Source: Blastocladiella britannica
Lineage: Eukaryota > Blastocladiomycota > Blastocladiomycetes > Blastocladiales > Blastocladiaceae
Reading direction: 5' to 3'
NCBI GenBank assembly: GCA_025349905.2
Contig: MU625009.1
Coordinates: forward strand, 1 to 14,224
DNA length: 14,224 nucleotides
The translations under genes were made by a program, and so were the position numbers. This document shows positions 1 to 8,123 of the stretch, piece by piece (the first letter of the stretch is position 1; each line of letters begins with the position of its first letter). The notes under the pieces were generated by a model. The model was not told where the DNA came from, ran no database searches, and worked only from the letters and a program-made list of their open reading frames with translations.

Positions 1-1
1 A

Positions 2-880
2 GGAGGCGGGTCCGTCAATTTTGTCATGGGCGGCGTGACGGATTACCACAAGCTCGAGATTTCCCGAGCGCGAGGAGGCCAGGACGCCGGCCATCGTCGA
101 GTCGATCCGGTGCGGCATGGTGTTTGCGCCCAAGTCCCGAGTGACCCCGGCTGCGATTGTTGTAAGCGAGCACATGGGGGCGTCGACGGTGCTGGCGCGC
201 TTGGCCCGCAACCTGCAGTATGTGCCGATTGGAGACGGGAGTGGACCACGTGTGCCAGTCTTTTGCGTGCAAATCCGCGCCGCGAGCTTTCGGAGCTCGG
301 TGGAGCCAAGTTGCCGCACCGTGGTGGCGCGAAACTGCTGCACCATAACTTTGTCTCGACGCTGCTCAACGGCTTGTTTGGCGTGCAGACCCGCGGCGGG
401 TGCATGTGCACCGAGTATTATGGCCAAGAACTCCTGCAGTTCACGCTGCACGAGGCGTAATTGTTTGCCAGCCTGATTTCCGAGGACCCGAGTGTTCGGC
501 GCGCGACCATGACCGCCATGGCGTCCACATCCACGAGCGCGATTATTGCCCCACCGCGGCCATCAGCGACGCCAATTCGCTGCACCACCATACTGACGGC
601 GACTCCGCGTATGGAGGAGGGTCGCCGAACTGCCGCAGCGGGTGACTAGGTTCCCGGCCGTCCTCGCCCTCACTGCCGGCCGACACGACGACGCCAACTA
701 CGCCGCTGCGGCTCGCCGGGTACAAGCCCAGGCACCTGCGGTTCTCGTTCCACTACTTTGTCACCGTCGCCGAGGTGTCCTACGTACTACGTGCGCGCTC
801 GACTAGATTGCTGTGCACGGACACATGATGCTGGCGGATTACGTGGTGAACCCGCAGCGCGAAGAATGGAAGGCGCGTCC
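2..880 (+). pseudogene. Class V aminotransferase relic (cysteine desulfurase/selenocysteine lyase-like), 5'-truncated by window edge
   Basis: Pieces of the C-terminal half of a PLP-dependent class V aminotransferase occur in the correct order but in all three frames. Frame 2 from position 2 reads GGGSVNFV..YHKLEIS. The frame starting at 66 reads EREEARTPAIVESIR..MVFAPK, the helix after the PLP-lysine loop. Positions 290-520 read LHHNFVSTLLNGLFGVQTRGG then CMC, the conserved cysteine segment, interrupted by TAA at 458-460. Positions 700-790 read YKPRHLRFSFHYFVT, the C-terminal Arg strand. Positions 813-880 read MLADYVVNPQREEWK. The family normally binds PLP and acts on cysteine, selenocysteine or related substrates. 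The PLP lysine would lie upstream of the window. At least four frame changes plus one stop argue for a dead gene. Sequencing indels are the alternative, but neighbouring genes stay in frame for kilobases. Family assignment is by motif recognition. Confidence 0.72.
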
Positions 881-891
881 TGGGAACCGCC

Positions 892-1461
892 GTGGAGCGT
901 CGGGTGACTGTATTTGGCCGTCCCGGTCGCTCGACCGGGAGCGCTTCGGTTTTGAACGTGGTGACTCGGATCCTGGGTGGCGATGCCAACAGCGCGGCAT
1001 TTAGCAAGGCCGCGAGGCTCGTGAAACCGCAACTTCTCGGGTCGCTGGCAGCTGCGCACGCCACCGAGGTACATCGCGAGCTAGATCTGCTTTTGAGCGC
1101 TGAATCAGGCGACATGTTGCACCATGCTCAGTGGTGGATGCACCTGGCCAACGCTTTTTGTGCGCTTGCGCGGCAAGGCGACGCCAACGACACACATCAG
1201 CATTGGCCGACTCGGCTGGTTGGTGGCATTCAATTGTTGACAGCAAGGACTCCCAAAAATGCATTGACAGGAACAACATCTTTCGAGAATGACCAGGGTG
1301 CGGCTCAGATCGGAAGCTCGAGCGCTCGCCACCAGGAAATTGAGCGGCAGACGCCATGCCAGATTATAAAAGCCGTGGCAGTGCCCGGATTTGATCAACC
1401 TCAGTTCAAAACAAAAATCACAGGCCATGCCAGTACGTCAAGGAGTTTTACCGAATCCTGA
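892..1461 (+). other. Coding-like open stretch after the aminotransferase relic, unassigned
   Basis: One frame is open for about 190 codons from 892 (first in-frame ATG-like start GTG/ATG region; no convincing start) to a TGA at 1459-1461. The first 100 codons look protein-like: an amphipathic stretch with VLNVVTRILGG, KAARLVKPQLLGSLAAAHA, ELDLLLSAESGDML and QWWMHLANAFCALA. The last 80 codons look like random sequence. It could be a C-terminal extension of the aminotransferase relic, since it follows directly, or the remains of a separate helical protein. I do not recognise a domain. A TATA-like ATTATAAAAG occurs near 1362 but no clear gene follows it. Confidence 0.25.
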
Positions 1462-2002
1462 CATTGTCGGTGCTGGAGCGACCGATAATGAGAAGGAGAT
1501 TGGTTGCCGAGGATTGATGACGCACAGTGCGCATAACTTTCGATTTTTCCATTTTTCCCTAATTACATGAAAATTCCCATCATAAACATCACTGTCCAGG
1601 TCCGGATCGCGGATCTATGATCCATACGCTGGAATTGCACCCTACTCGTCGCAGTCAACGTGGTCAATTTCGTATCAATGGTGTTAAGTCTTTAAAAGCG
1701 GCAACCGATCATACTCGAGCAATCTGATTTGAGTTCGTGAGCTTGAATGGTGGCACTGGCACTGGCAGCGGTCAAACAGATAAAAATAGCTGCATCCAGG
1801 ATCTACGTTGCCCGGTTTCGGTGTGACACCGTTCCCACGCAAATCGCAAACGGTCAGTGAGAATCCGCCACAGCATCTTAGACTGTGGCGCTTCCCCCAA
1901 TCTCGCTCGGCCGTTTCATTTGTAAGGAGCGGTCGACACAAATACAGCAGCCAGGGCCCTTCTCTGCATGGCAATTGAATATAGAAATAAATAGTCCTCA
2001 CA
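1462..2002 (+). other. Intergenic region / upstream region of the secreted protein gene
   Basis: No convincing coding sequence is seen on either strand. A 200-codon minus-strand open frame (1684-2286) overlaps the signal-peptide gene and has no protein-like features. The stretch contains an inverted repeat at 1866-1890 and an A/T-rich leader (about 1975-2002) immediately before the ATG at 2003. This is likely the promoter and 5' leader of the gene that follows. Confidence 0.5.
1866..1890. repeat. Perfect 8-bp inverted repeat with 9-nt spacer
   Basis: CGCCACAG at 1866-1873 is mirrored by CTGTGGCG at 1883-1890. It lies 113-137 nt upstream of the ATG at 2003. It may be a dimeric transcription-factor site or a hairpin in a 5' leader. 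No function can be assigned from sequence alone. Confidence 0.5.
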
Positions 2003-2818
2003 ATGCTCGCCGTGCTCACTATCATGGCCCTCGCGTGCTTGGCGGCTGCCAGCCCAGTGTCAGTCCAGGCAAACACCGCTGCTGCTGCTGCCAACAGCGA
2101 CCCAGCGGCCACGCCGCTCAGCTTTCCGCCCATTTGCAAGGTCGGGCTCAACATTATTCGCCTCAATAAACGCGATCTGCCTGGTCGGTTCGATGTCGGC
2201 GATGGATTCTGGATCGCCAATGACCAAGCGTGCGCAGTGACGGCGTTACAGGCCGGGTACCACGGTGCCGTGTACCGCCGTGACACTCAAAATTGTTACT
2301 TCAAGTATGTCAGTGATCATGGTTGTTGAGTTGATTTGGAGCTTAAATCTATGGACCCCCACAGGAACATCCCGAAAAACGACAATCGAAAGATTGAGAA
2401 AGTGAACAGCAGCCCGTACCAACGCATCGAAAACTACGATATTCCTGGTTCGTTTCTTTTTTTCTTATTTTTTTTATTCGCAAAATACCTCGGATGCGAA
2501 ATATAGGCGATGAGCTCACTGTAAATGCAACAGGATACGACGCCACCTTCTTACCCCCAGAAGACGAGACCGTGCCCCCTTGGAAACGATCCGACCTGGT
2601 GGTCAGTGAGCTCCGTGGTGACGGGATTTGGTACAAGCGCTTCCCAGGTTGCGAAGCGTGCGTGTTGATGGTGATTGGGGACCACGGGATAGTTAACTGC
2701 AGTTGATGTTGTATTGGATATTCGGAATAATTTTTTTTTTTTGGTTACAGTTGAGTGCTGCGATGGAAGCCAAGAAGACGAGTGGTGGTTCCCAAGACAG
2801 GAAGTCAGGTCGTTCTAG
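2003..2818 (+). CDS. Small secreted cysteine-containing protein with two GDG-x-W modules (spliced)
   Basis: Proposed exons are 2003-2304, 2365-2447, 2507-2701 and 2751-2818 (215 aa). Introns start GTATGT, GTTCGT and GTTGAT and end CACAG, TATAG and TACAG; each of the first two restores frame exactly. If the last intron is not used, the protein ends at TGA 2704-2706 (194 aa). The start has A at -3 and opens a signal peptide: a hydrophobic core MLAVLTIMALACLAAAS with likely cleavage near residue 23. The mature protein has two related modules: GDGFW..AC..YHGAV, with NCYFK just after, around residues 68-100, and GDGIW..GCEAC..DHGIV near the C-terminus. Their spacing of Cys and Gly is vaguely PAN/apple-like, but I do not recognise the family. 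The 6 or 8 mature Cys are even in number, fitting disulfides outside the cell. Function unknown. Confidence 0.68.
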
Positions 2819-3086
2819 TTTGGCCGCAACGCGCACACAGCATTGGAGCGGACGAGGCCGACACAATCAGGGCAGCCGGCTACTTGCTTGCCCAAAAAAA
2901 AATGCATTCAAACATCAATCCCAAAGAGTCGACTGTTGCTCCTCGCACCTCGTGCACAGCAACTCGCTGTGTGTCAACGGACAAGCGCTCACGACTGCGT
3001 CTATGAGCCGCTGCCGATATGCCACCAACGGTTCTCGGACTGGTTCTGTGACGATTGGCCGAATGGACTTTGGCCATCGCACAATA

Positions 3087-3111
3087 GTGTATATTATAAT
3101 GTATTATACAC
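3087..3111. repeat. AT-rich inverted repeat, 7-bp arms
   Basis: GTGTATA at 3087-3093 and TATACAC at 3105-3111 flank an 11-nt A/T-rich spacer. It could be a TATA-rich core-promoter element, a transcript end signal or chance in AT-rich DNA. Confidence 0.35.
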
Positions 3112-3340
3112 GCGAGCTGTTTCTCTCTAGAGCAGTGTTGCGTGTCATTCCTGTTGTTAACCAACCAGTTCTACTGCTCCCCTCCATCTTGCCTGCCGTC
3201 TGCAGAGCCTCCTTCCTGCTGTCGTTACACAATGCTAGAAGTCCAGTCCACAACCAGGACATTCAGCGAGTGCAAAACAAGGTCGAGCTCGTCTCCCCTG
3301 CCTTGACGGGCACAACTAAGAATAAAACCAGAGGCCAATG

Positions 3341-3622
3341 TCAGTTTCTGGCCATCAAGTGCTGCGCATTTTTTGATGGCCACTGCAGGATAGGCAGGGT
3401 TGTTTGATCAATCTTAAAGACCAAGTCGTGCTGGGCATTGTCTCGTCCGAAAGAGCGCGAGAATAGCTCTGGCCATTCGCAAAAGTGCTGCCAATGCCAG
3501 TCCAATATTTCAGCACACTCGTATTGATCAATTTCAAGCAGATCGTGACCAAATCTGTTCTCGGGGGACGGCAATGTAGCCGTGGTATACGCATCGACGT
3601 TGGAACAAGGAATCCAATCCAT
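3341..3622 (-). pseudogene. Possible fragment of a Trp-repeat (ankyrin-like) protein
   Basis: The minus-strand frame has one protein-like segment, LLEIDQYECAEILDWHWQHF followed by CEWPELFSRSFG. The ILDWxW..W pattern matches the acidic-Trp-Trp repeat motif that recurs in the pseudogene at 8955-10723. The rest of the frame, including its first 30 codons, has no repeat signature. No start context, intron or continuation upstream was found. It is either a decayed copy of that family or a chance match. Confidence 0.3.
3349..3382. repeat. Perfect 10-bp inverted repeat with 14-nt loop
   Basis: TGGCCATCAA at 3349-3358 is complementary to TTGATGGCCA at 3373-3382. It could form a stem-loop in RNA from either strand. 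It lies at the 3' edge of the minus-strand fragment at 3341-3622. Confidence 0.5.
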
Positions 3623-4067
3623 TTGGCTGCGGGGCAGTCAAGTCAAACCAACGGGACGACCGTGACAAATCCAAGAAACATGCGCGGTCACCAGTGCAAG
3701 CGGCATTACATGCAGGATCTGTCACCTTGGCGCGCACTGGGGGATAAAAGCAAGCTTGATCTGTGTTGCGCAAGTGCGCCAATAAACAGATCCGGCTGTA
3801 TTTTTGATGTGGATGTGAAAATGGGTACGCGTTGGGAGAAGAAAAAAAAAACGTGCCCTCCAACCCGGCTCCTTTCAAGGATTGTCCCCAAAAAAACCGT
3901 TTGCTCAAACGAGAAACTGCCCTCAGTTCCCAGTTCAGATTACTTGAAGCGTCGCGCGCCTGCTTGCCGAAAACGAAAGCCCAGTGCACGCACGCACCCT
4001 TCCCATTTTATTTTCGCACACTTTTCGCCACCCCTCCGTCAAGCCCCTTGTCCAAAAGGAAGGAATG

Positions 4068-7000
4068 CAGAACCTCTTTTGTGGTCGCTGCAACACTGAA
4101 CCTCCGCGCCAATTAAGTGCAGCCGCGGCCAGTGTGAGGACCGACCATGACCAAACCTCGATTGGCCTTCTCTCGCAGCCTATCGGGCCGCCGCCGCCGC
4201 CTGGTCTCCGCCCGCCCAGTACCGCACGCGGAAATGGCGCCGCGCCGGCAGCAGTGTCGACGATGGCAATGACGACCACGGCGCCAACTGAACCAACGTG
4301 GGTCTACCGGTCGGCACACGTGGGCTCGCACGTGCTGGTCCCGGCGCAGGAGAGCACCTCACACCGCAAACTGCGCACTCTTGGCCACAGGCACACGCTC
4401 CCCGACGCGCTGTCCTTGGTCGCCTCTGGTCCCGATTTGTCACCGCCTGCGGCACTTGCAAGTGGCCTCATCAGCCCCACGGCACACGACGACAAGAACA
4501 GCAAGCATCCGTCACCTTGGTATTACCGCGTGCTTTGCATTGTCGCGCCGCTGATTGTGGTCTCGATCACCGCATCTCTGGCAGGGTTTCTGGCCCATAG
4601 CACCATGCAAGGCGATATCAACACCGTCAGCTTCAGCTTGTCGGGTCGGTGCATGCAGCTGGCATCGCAGATCGAAAACGACTTGACCATACGCGTGGTG
4701 GACCAAATGTCATTCGCCAGTGCGTTTCTCGCGACGTCGCCGTCCGTTGACAGAGGTGCGTACTTTTTTTATTGTGGTGTCCATATGGTATACTTTGGCT
4801 GACAAAATGCTTATAAAAGCGACCCTGGCCACATTCGCCATCCAGATGAATGCCACACTCTTCACGCGCTTTACGGTGCTCGAGCGCGTGCCCGCGTCGA
4901 ACCGAAGCGCATGGGAAGCCATGATGGGCCGGAACATCACGCAAGTCGACCCGTACTTTGTCACCGCGGTCACGCAGGAGACCATGAACCGGTACCGATC
5001 TGGCGAGCTTGTTCCGCCACCGCCGACCGCGTTGCCGCTTCCGCACGTGACCAACGATACAAACGTGTACTGGCCGCTGTACACCATCATGCCCACCTAC
5101 GGCCTGAACGCAAGCGTCAATGTATATCACGGCGCGCTTACGTACCCGATCGATCAAGCCGTCTCTGGCATCGTGGCTTCGTCGGTTCTGATTCCAGTTT
5201 TCAACCCCCAGGCAGTGCGACAAGGCGTGCTTCCCGTGGTCACCCATATTTGTGTTCCGCCAGTCACTCGGATCGTCGAAGCTCGTGAGTTTATGCTGTG
5301 TGCAAGCTTTGATGTATGTTTTCTTGCCATATTATATTGATGGAGATATGCTCACACCTTTCAAACATACAGCACACCGCCTATGACGTGGCCGTGGTCC
5401 AGCCAAGCGCAGTCAGCTCGGGCGTGTACATGTCCATGGCCGTGGAGGGAGTGGTCGTGTTCAAGTCGCTCCATGACGGCATCGACGCTCAGCAGCCGCC
5501 GGCCGCAGGTACAGCACCGACGCAATCACAAGGCACCACGATCGAGACGCTTGTCAATGTCCAGCATTTTTCGATTGTTGGGCGGACATGGTCCCTCATT
5601 TGCGCGCCGACGCCATCCTTTGTCGCGTCGTTGCGCCACCCGTGGGTATTTACGATCCCATTCATTATTCTGCTCTGTGGGTTGATCTTGGCCGGCCTTG
5701 TTGCGGACCTGGCCCGGCGCATGAGCAAACTGTGGCAGGTTCGTATTATTATTCGTTTTCCTTTTGGCTGCAACCTGCGATCTGGTATTTTTAAAATACA
5801 ATAGACGGAATCGCTCCTCGACCTCTGGCAATCGTATTCGCAGGCGATTTTGCTCGCCACGCCCAACCCAATGGTCCTGGTGAACGAGCTTGGCGTGGTG
5901 GAAGGCGTCAACTACCCGCTGATGCTCTTGACTGGCCACTCTCCCTTGTCCATCACCCACGTCACCGATATCGACCAGCTCTTTTCGATTGCTGCCGAGC
6001 CGGACGAGGCCGGTGGCATGGGCGACGCGATGACCGACCACACGTTCTCGGATGTAACGTCGTCGATACGATCGCCTTCCTCATCATCCGCAACAGGATC
6101 AGCGACACCGACGATGACGCGGCGATCCACGGCGACTGCTGTTGCATTGAGCCCACGACGCGTTATTCTGCCCGACATGCCGCTCTCGCCGTCGGGGGCG
6201 CACTTTAGCGACATTACGACATGCGTGTCCGAGCACGACGACGCTCATGATGATGACGCTCATGACGATGACGACCATCTTGTGTCTCCCAGGACACCCA
6301 TCCATTCGAACAAGTCTCTCGTCATTGATACTCGGATCGGTATGCTCTCGCCTGGCGTCTCGTCGTTGTTGCGCCCTGGCCAGCACAAGGTGGTCATTTG
6401 TTGTGCCCATCCGCCTCCTTTGCAGCCAGACTCGGAACTGTTCGATTCGAGCGAGCTGCTGCCGTCGCAATCGGCGTGGGGCGACCAGACCTGGTCGGCG
6501 CTCACCAGTCTTCCGTCGGCGTTGACGTATCAGCGCGCGATCGACCGTCAGGCAGCTGCCGCCGGCACCACCGCGGCACTGCATTTGCGCGAAGTGTCGG
6601 CGGCGGCAGCAGTCGTTACTCCAATCATCGCTGTCGCTGGCGTTGCCCCGACTCCTGGCCACCCGACCGTGTCGAAAGTGATTGTGCTCACGGACTTGTC
6701 CGAGCTGCATGCGCGCGATCGTCAGCTTCGAGCGCTTGTTCACGAAACGGCGGCGCTGAATCTCAAGCAGCGGCAGCTGCTGTTGTTTCTTGCGCACGAG
6801 CTCCGGAACCCGTTGTATGTGGTGCAGGGCCATATGGAGACTGATGTTGACGATGAGGTGGACGCCAAGAAGAAGAACCTGGCGATGGAGGCGATTAACT
6901 TTTCGACGGCGATTCTGGATGGCCTCGTCGAGTACGCTTCTTTTATAATCTGGTATTTTCCTTCTTACTCATGCATTGCTGAAAATAGGTACATTGAAGC

Positions 7001-8123
7001 CGGACACGCGCTCTTCGATCTCCCCGTCCATGGCCCAGCGGACCAAGACACTGTGCATGTCCGTGTCCGCGACCTCTTTTCCGACGGCCCGCCTCGGCCC
7101 GACATCGAAGCCCTGGCGACGCTCCCGCCTTGCGTGCAGTGTACTTTTCCTGTCGCCAGCGTCCTGCGCAAACTTGCCGCCTTCTGCCACGGCATGCCGG
7201 TCCCTGGAACGTCCTCCTTGTTTGTGTCGCCCGAGCGCCACGTCCAGCTGCACCAGTGGACGGCGTCTGGTGACCGCGCTGTCATTCACTTGGTGTTTTT
7301 GTCGACTATCTGTGACACCCAAGTGGCGATTTTGGGCCAACCGCTGTCGTGGCTGAGCACAGGCTCAGTAGTCCAGGACCCGTCCGTTCGGCTGCTGTCG
7401 CTGCAGCTGGCGGTGCTGTCGCGCGCGATCATGCAGTCGGGCGGGTCGTTGCGCGTGGACTTGACCCGCCGGATGGTGGAGATCGAGGTGGTGGGATGCC
7501 GCGTTTGTGGTGACCCGGGGTGTCAGCCGCTGCCACCGCTGTCGCCACTCCATGTGACTCCCGCCGCCACCGCCGCAGCCACTGCTGATGACGATATGGC
7601 TCTGCTGTCACCCACTGCTACCAGTCCGCAGCTGGAATCAATACCACCCGTCGCACCGCCGCCGCGATTACTCCCAGAAGAAGAGACACCAGCAACAACA
7701 ACAACCGCAGCACCACCTCCACCACTGGTGCTTCTGGTCGAAGACAACCGCATCGTCCAAAAAATGACCCGACGGCTTCTAGAACGGGCCGGACTAGCAG
7801 TGCTTGTGGCCGAGCACGGGCAACAAGCGCTCAACATGCTTCGCGACAAGAATTCGGACCTGGCGGCCACCGTGCGCGTGGTGCTGATGGACTTGCAGAT
7901 GCCCGTGATGGGCGGCATCGAGTGCACCGAGATTATACGCCACGAGGAGGTAGAGTGGCGTGGCGACCAGGGGAGGCGGTTGCCGATCGTGGCACTCACC
8001 GCCAACGCCATGGCTGAGGAGCGCGACCGGTGCTTGGCCACCGGGTTTGACGGGTTCCTGACCAAGCCAGTGAATCGCGAGACGTTGGTCGCGGAGCTGC
8101 GCCTGCGGATTGGGGAGTGGTGA
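4068..8123 (+). CDS. Hybrid sensor histidine kinase: CHASE-like sensor, PAS-like, DHp, degenerate ATPase, receiver
   Basis: Exons 4068-4755, 4820-5313, 5373-5738, 5805-6931 and 6989-8123 join in frame (1269 aa). The ATG at 4263 (A at -3, G at +4) would give 1204 aa and is a real alternative. Order, numbered from 4068: disordered Pro/Ala/Ser N-terminus; TM1 about 155-180; outer CHASE-like domain 195-480 (VLERVP.., VYWPLYTIMPTYGL) with four N-glycosylation sequons between about 240 and 330; TM2 485-508; PAS-like start ILLATPNPMVLVNELG near 530, then a long disordered insertion; DHp with H847 in FLAHELRNPL; a degenerate ATPase region 945-1050; receiver 1138-1265 with VEDN (D1144), D1193 in LMDLQMPVMGG, T1229 and K1251. 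It should sit in a membrane, sense an outside ligand and pass phosphate from His to the receiver Asp, then to an HPt protein encoded elsewhere. The ATPase lacks N, G1 and G2 box residues, so its own kinase activity is doubtful. Confidence 0.88.
6234..6278 (+). repeat. Asp/His-rich short repeat in the kinase PAS insertion
   Basis: Fifteen codons in the kinase reading frame read HDDAHDDDAHDDDDH, from near-repeats of GAC/GAT, GCT and CAT. It sits in the low-complexity insertion between the two halves of the PAS-like region. Such a run could bind divalent metal or act only as a flexible linker. Confidence 0.75.
6932..6988 (+). other. 57-nt intron, multiple of three and free of stop codons
   Basis: It begins GTACGC, has a T-rich body and ends GAAAATAG. 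Removing it joins GLVEY to IEAGHALFDL, recreating the IEAG motif usual at the end of the DHp region. Left in, the reading frame continues with 19 extra residues (YASFIIWYF.. to ..ENR), so the sequence stays open either way. Confidence 0.75.

Larger units (their letters stand above)
2819..4067 (+). other. Gene-poor region upstream of the hybrid kinase
   Basis: No intact gene is visible. A 234-codon plus frame (2703-3407) reads through the last intron of the upstream gene and has random-looking composition. The region holds two inverted repeats (3087-3111 and 3349-3382), a possible minus-strand repeat-protein fragment (3341-3622), a TATA-like GGATAAAAG near 3741, and a pyrimidine-rich tract at about 4010-4060 just before the kinase. 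The distal part is probably the kinase promoter and 5' leader. Confidence 0.45.

Noticed and set aside
1684..2286. 200-codon minus-strand open frame
   Set aside because: It overlaps the signal peptide exon of the secreted protein, has random composition and no motif.
3534..3989. 151-codon minus-strand frame
   Set aside because: Composition is random-like with no domain; it overlaps but does not extend the possible Trp-repeat fragment.
5285..5372. Alternative kinase donor GTGAGT at 5285
   Set aside because: It looks strong, but joining to the acceptor at 5372 shifts the frame into an immediate stop; GTATGT at 5314 keeps the frame and adds coding sequence consistent with the domain.
6099..6833. 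244-codon minus-strand frame rich in Arg and His
   Set aside because: Shadow of the hybrid kinase coding strand; no protein-like segments.
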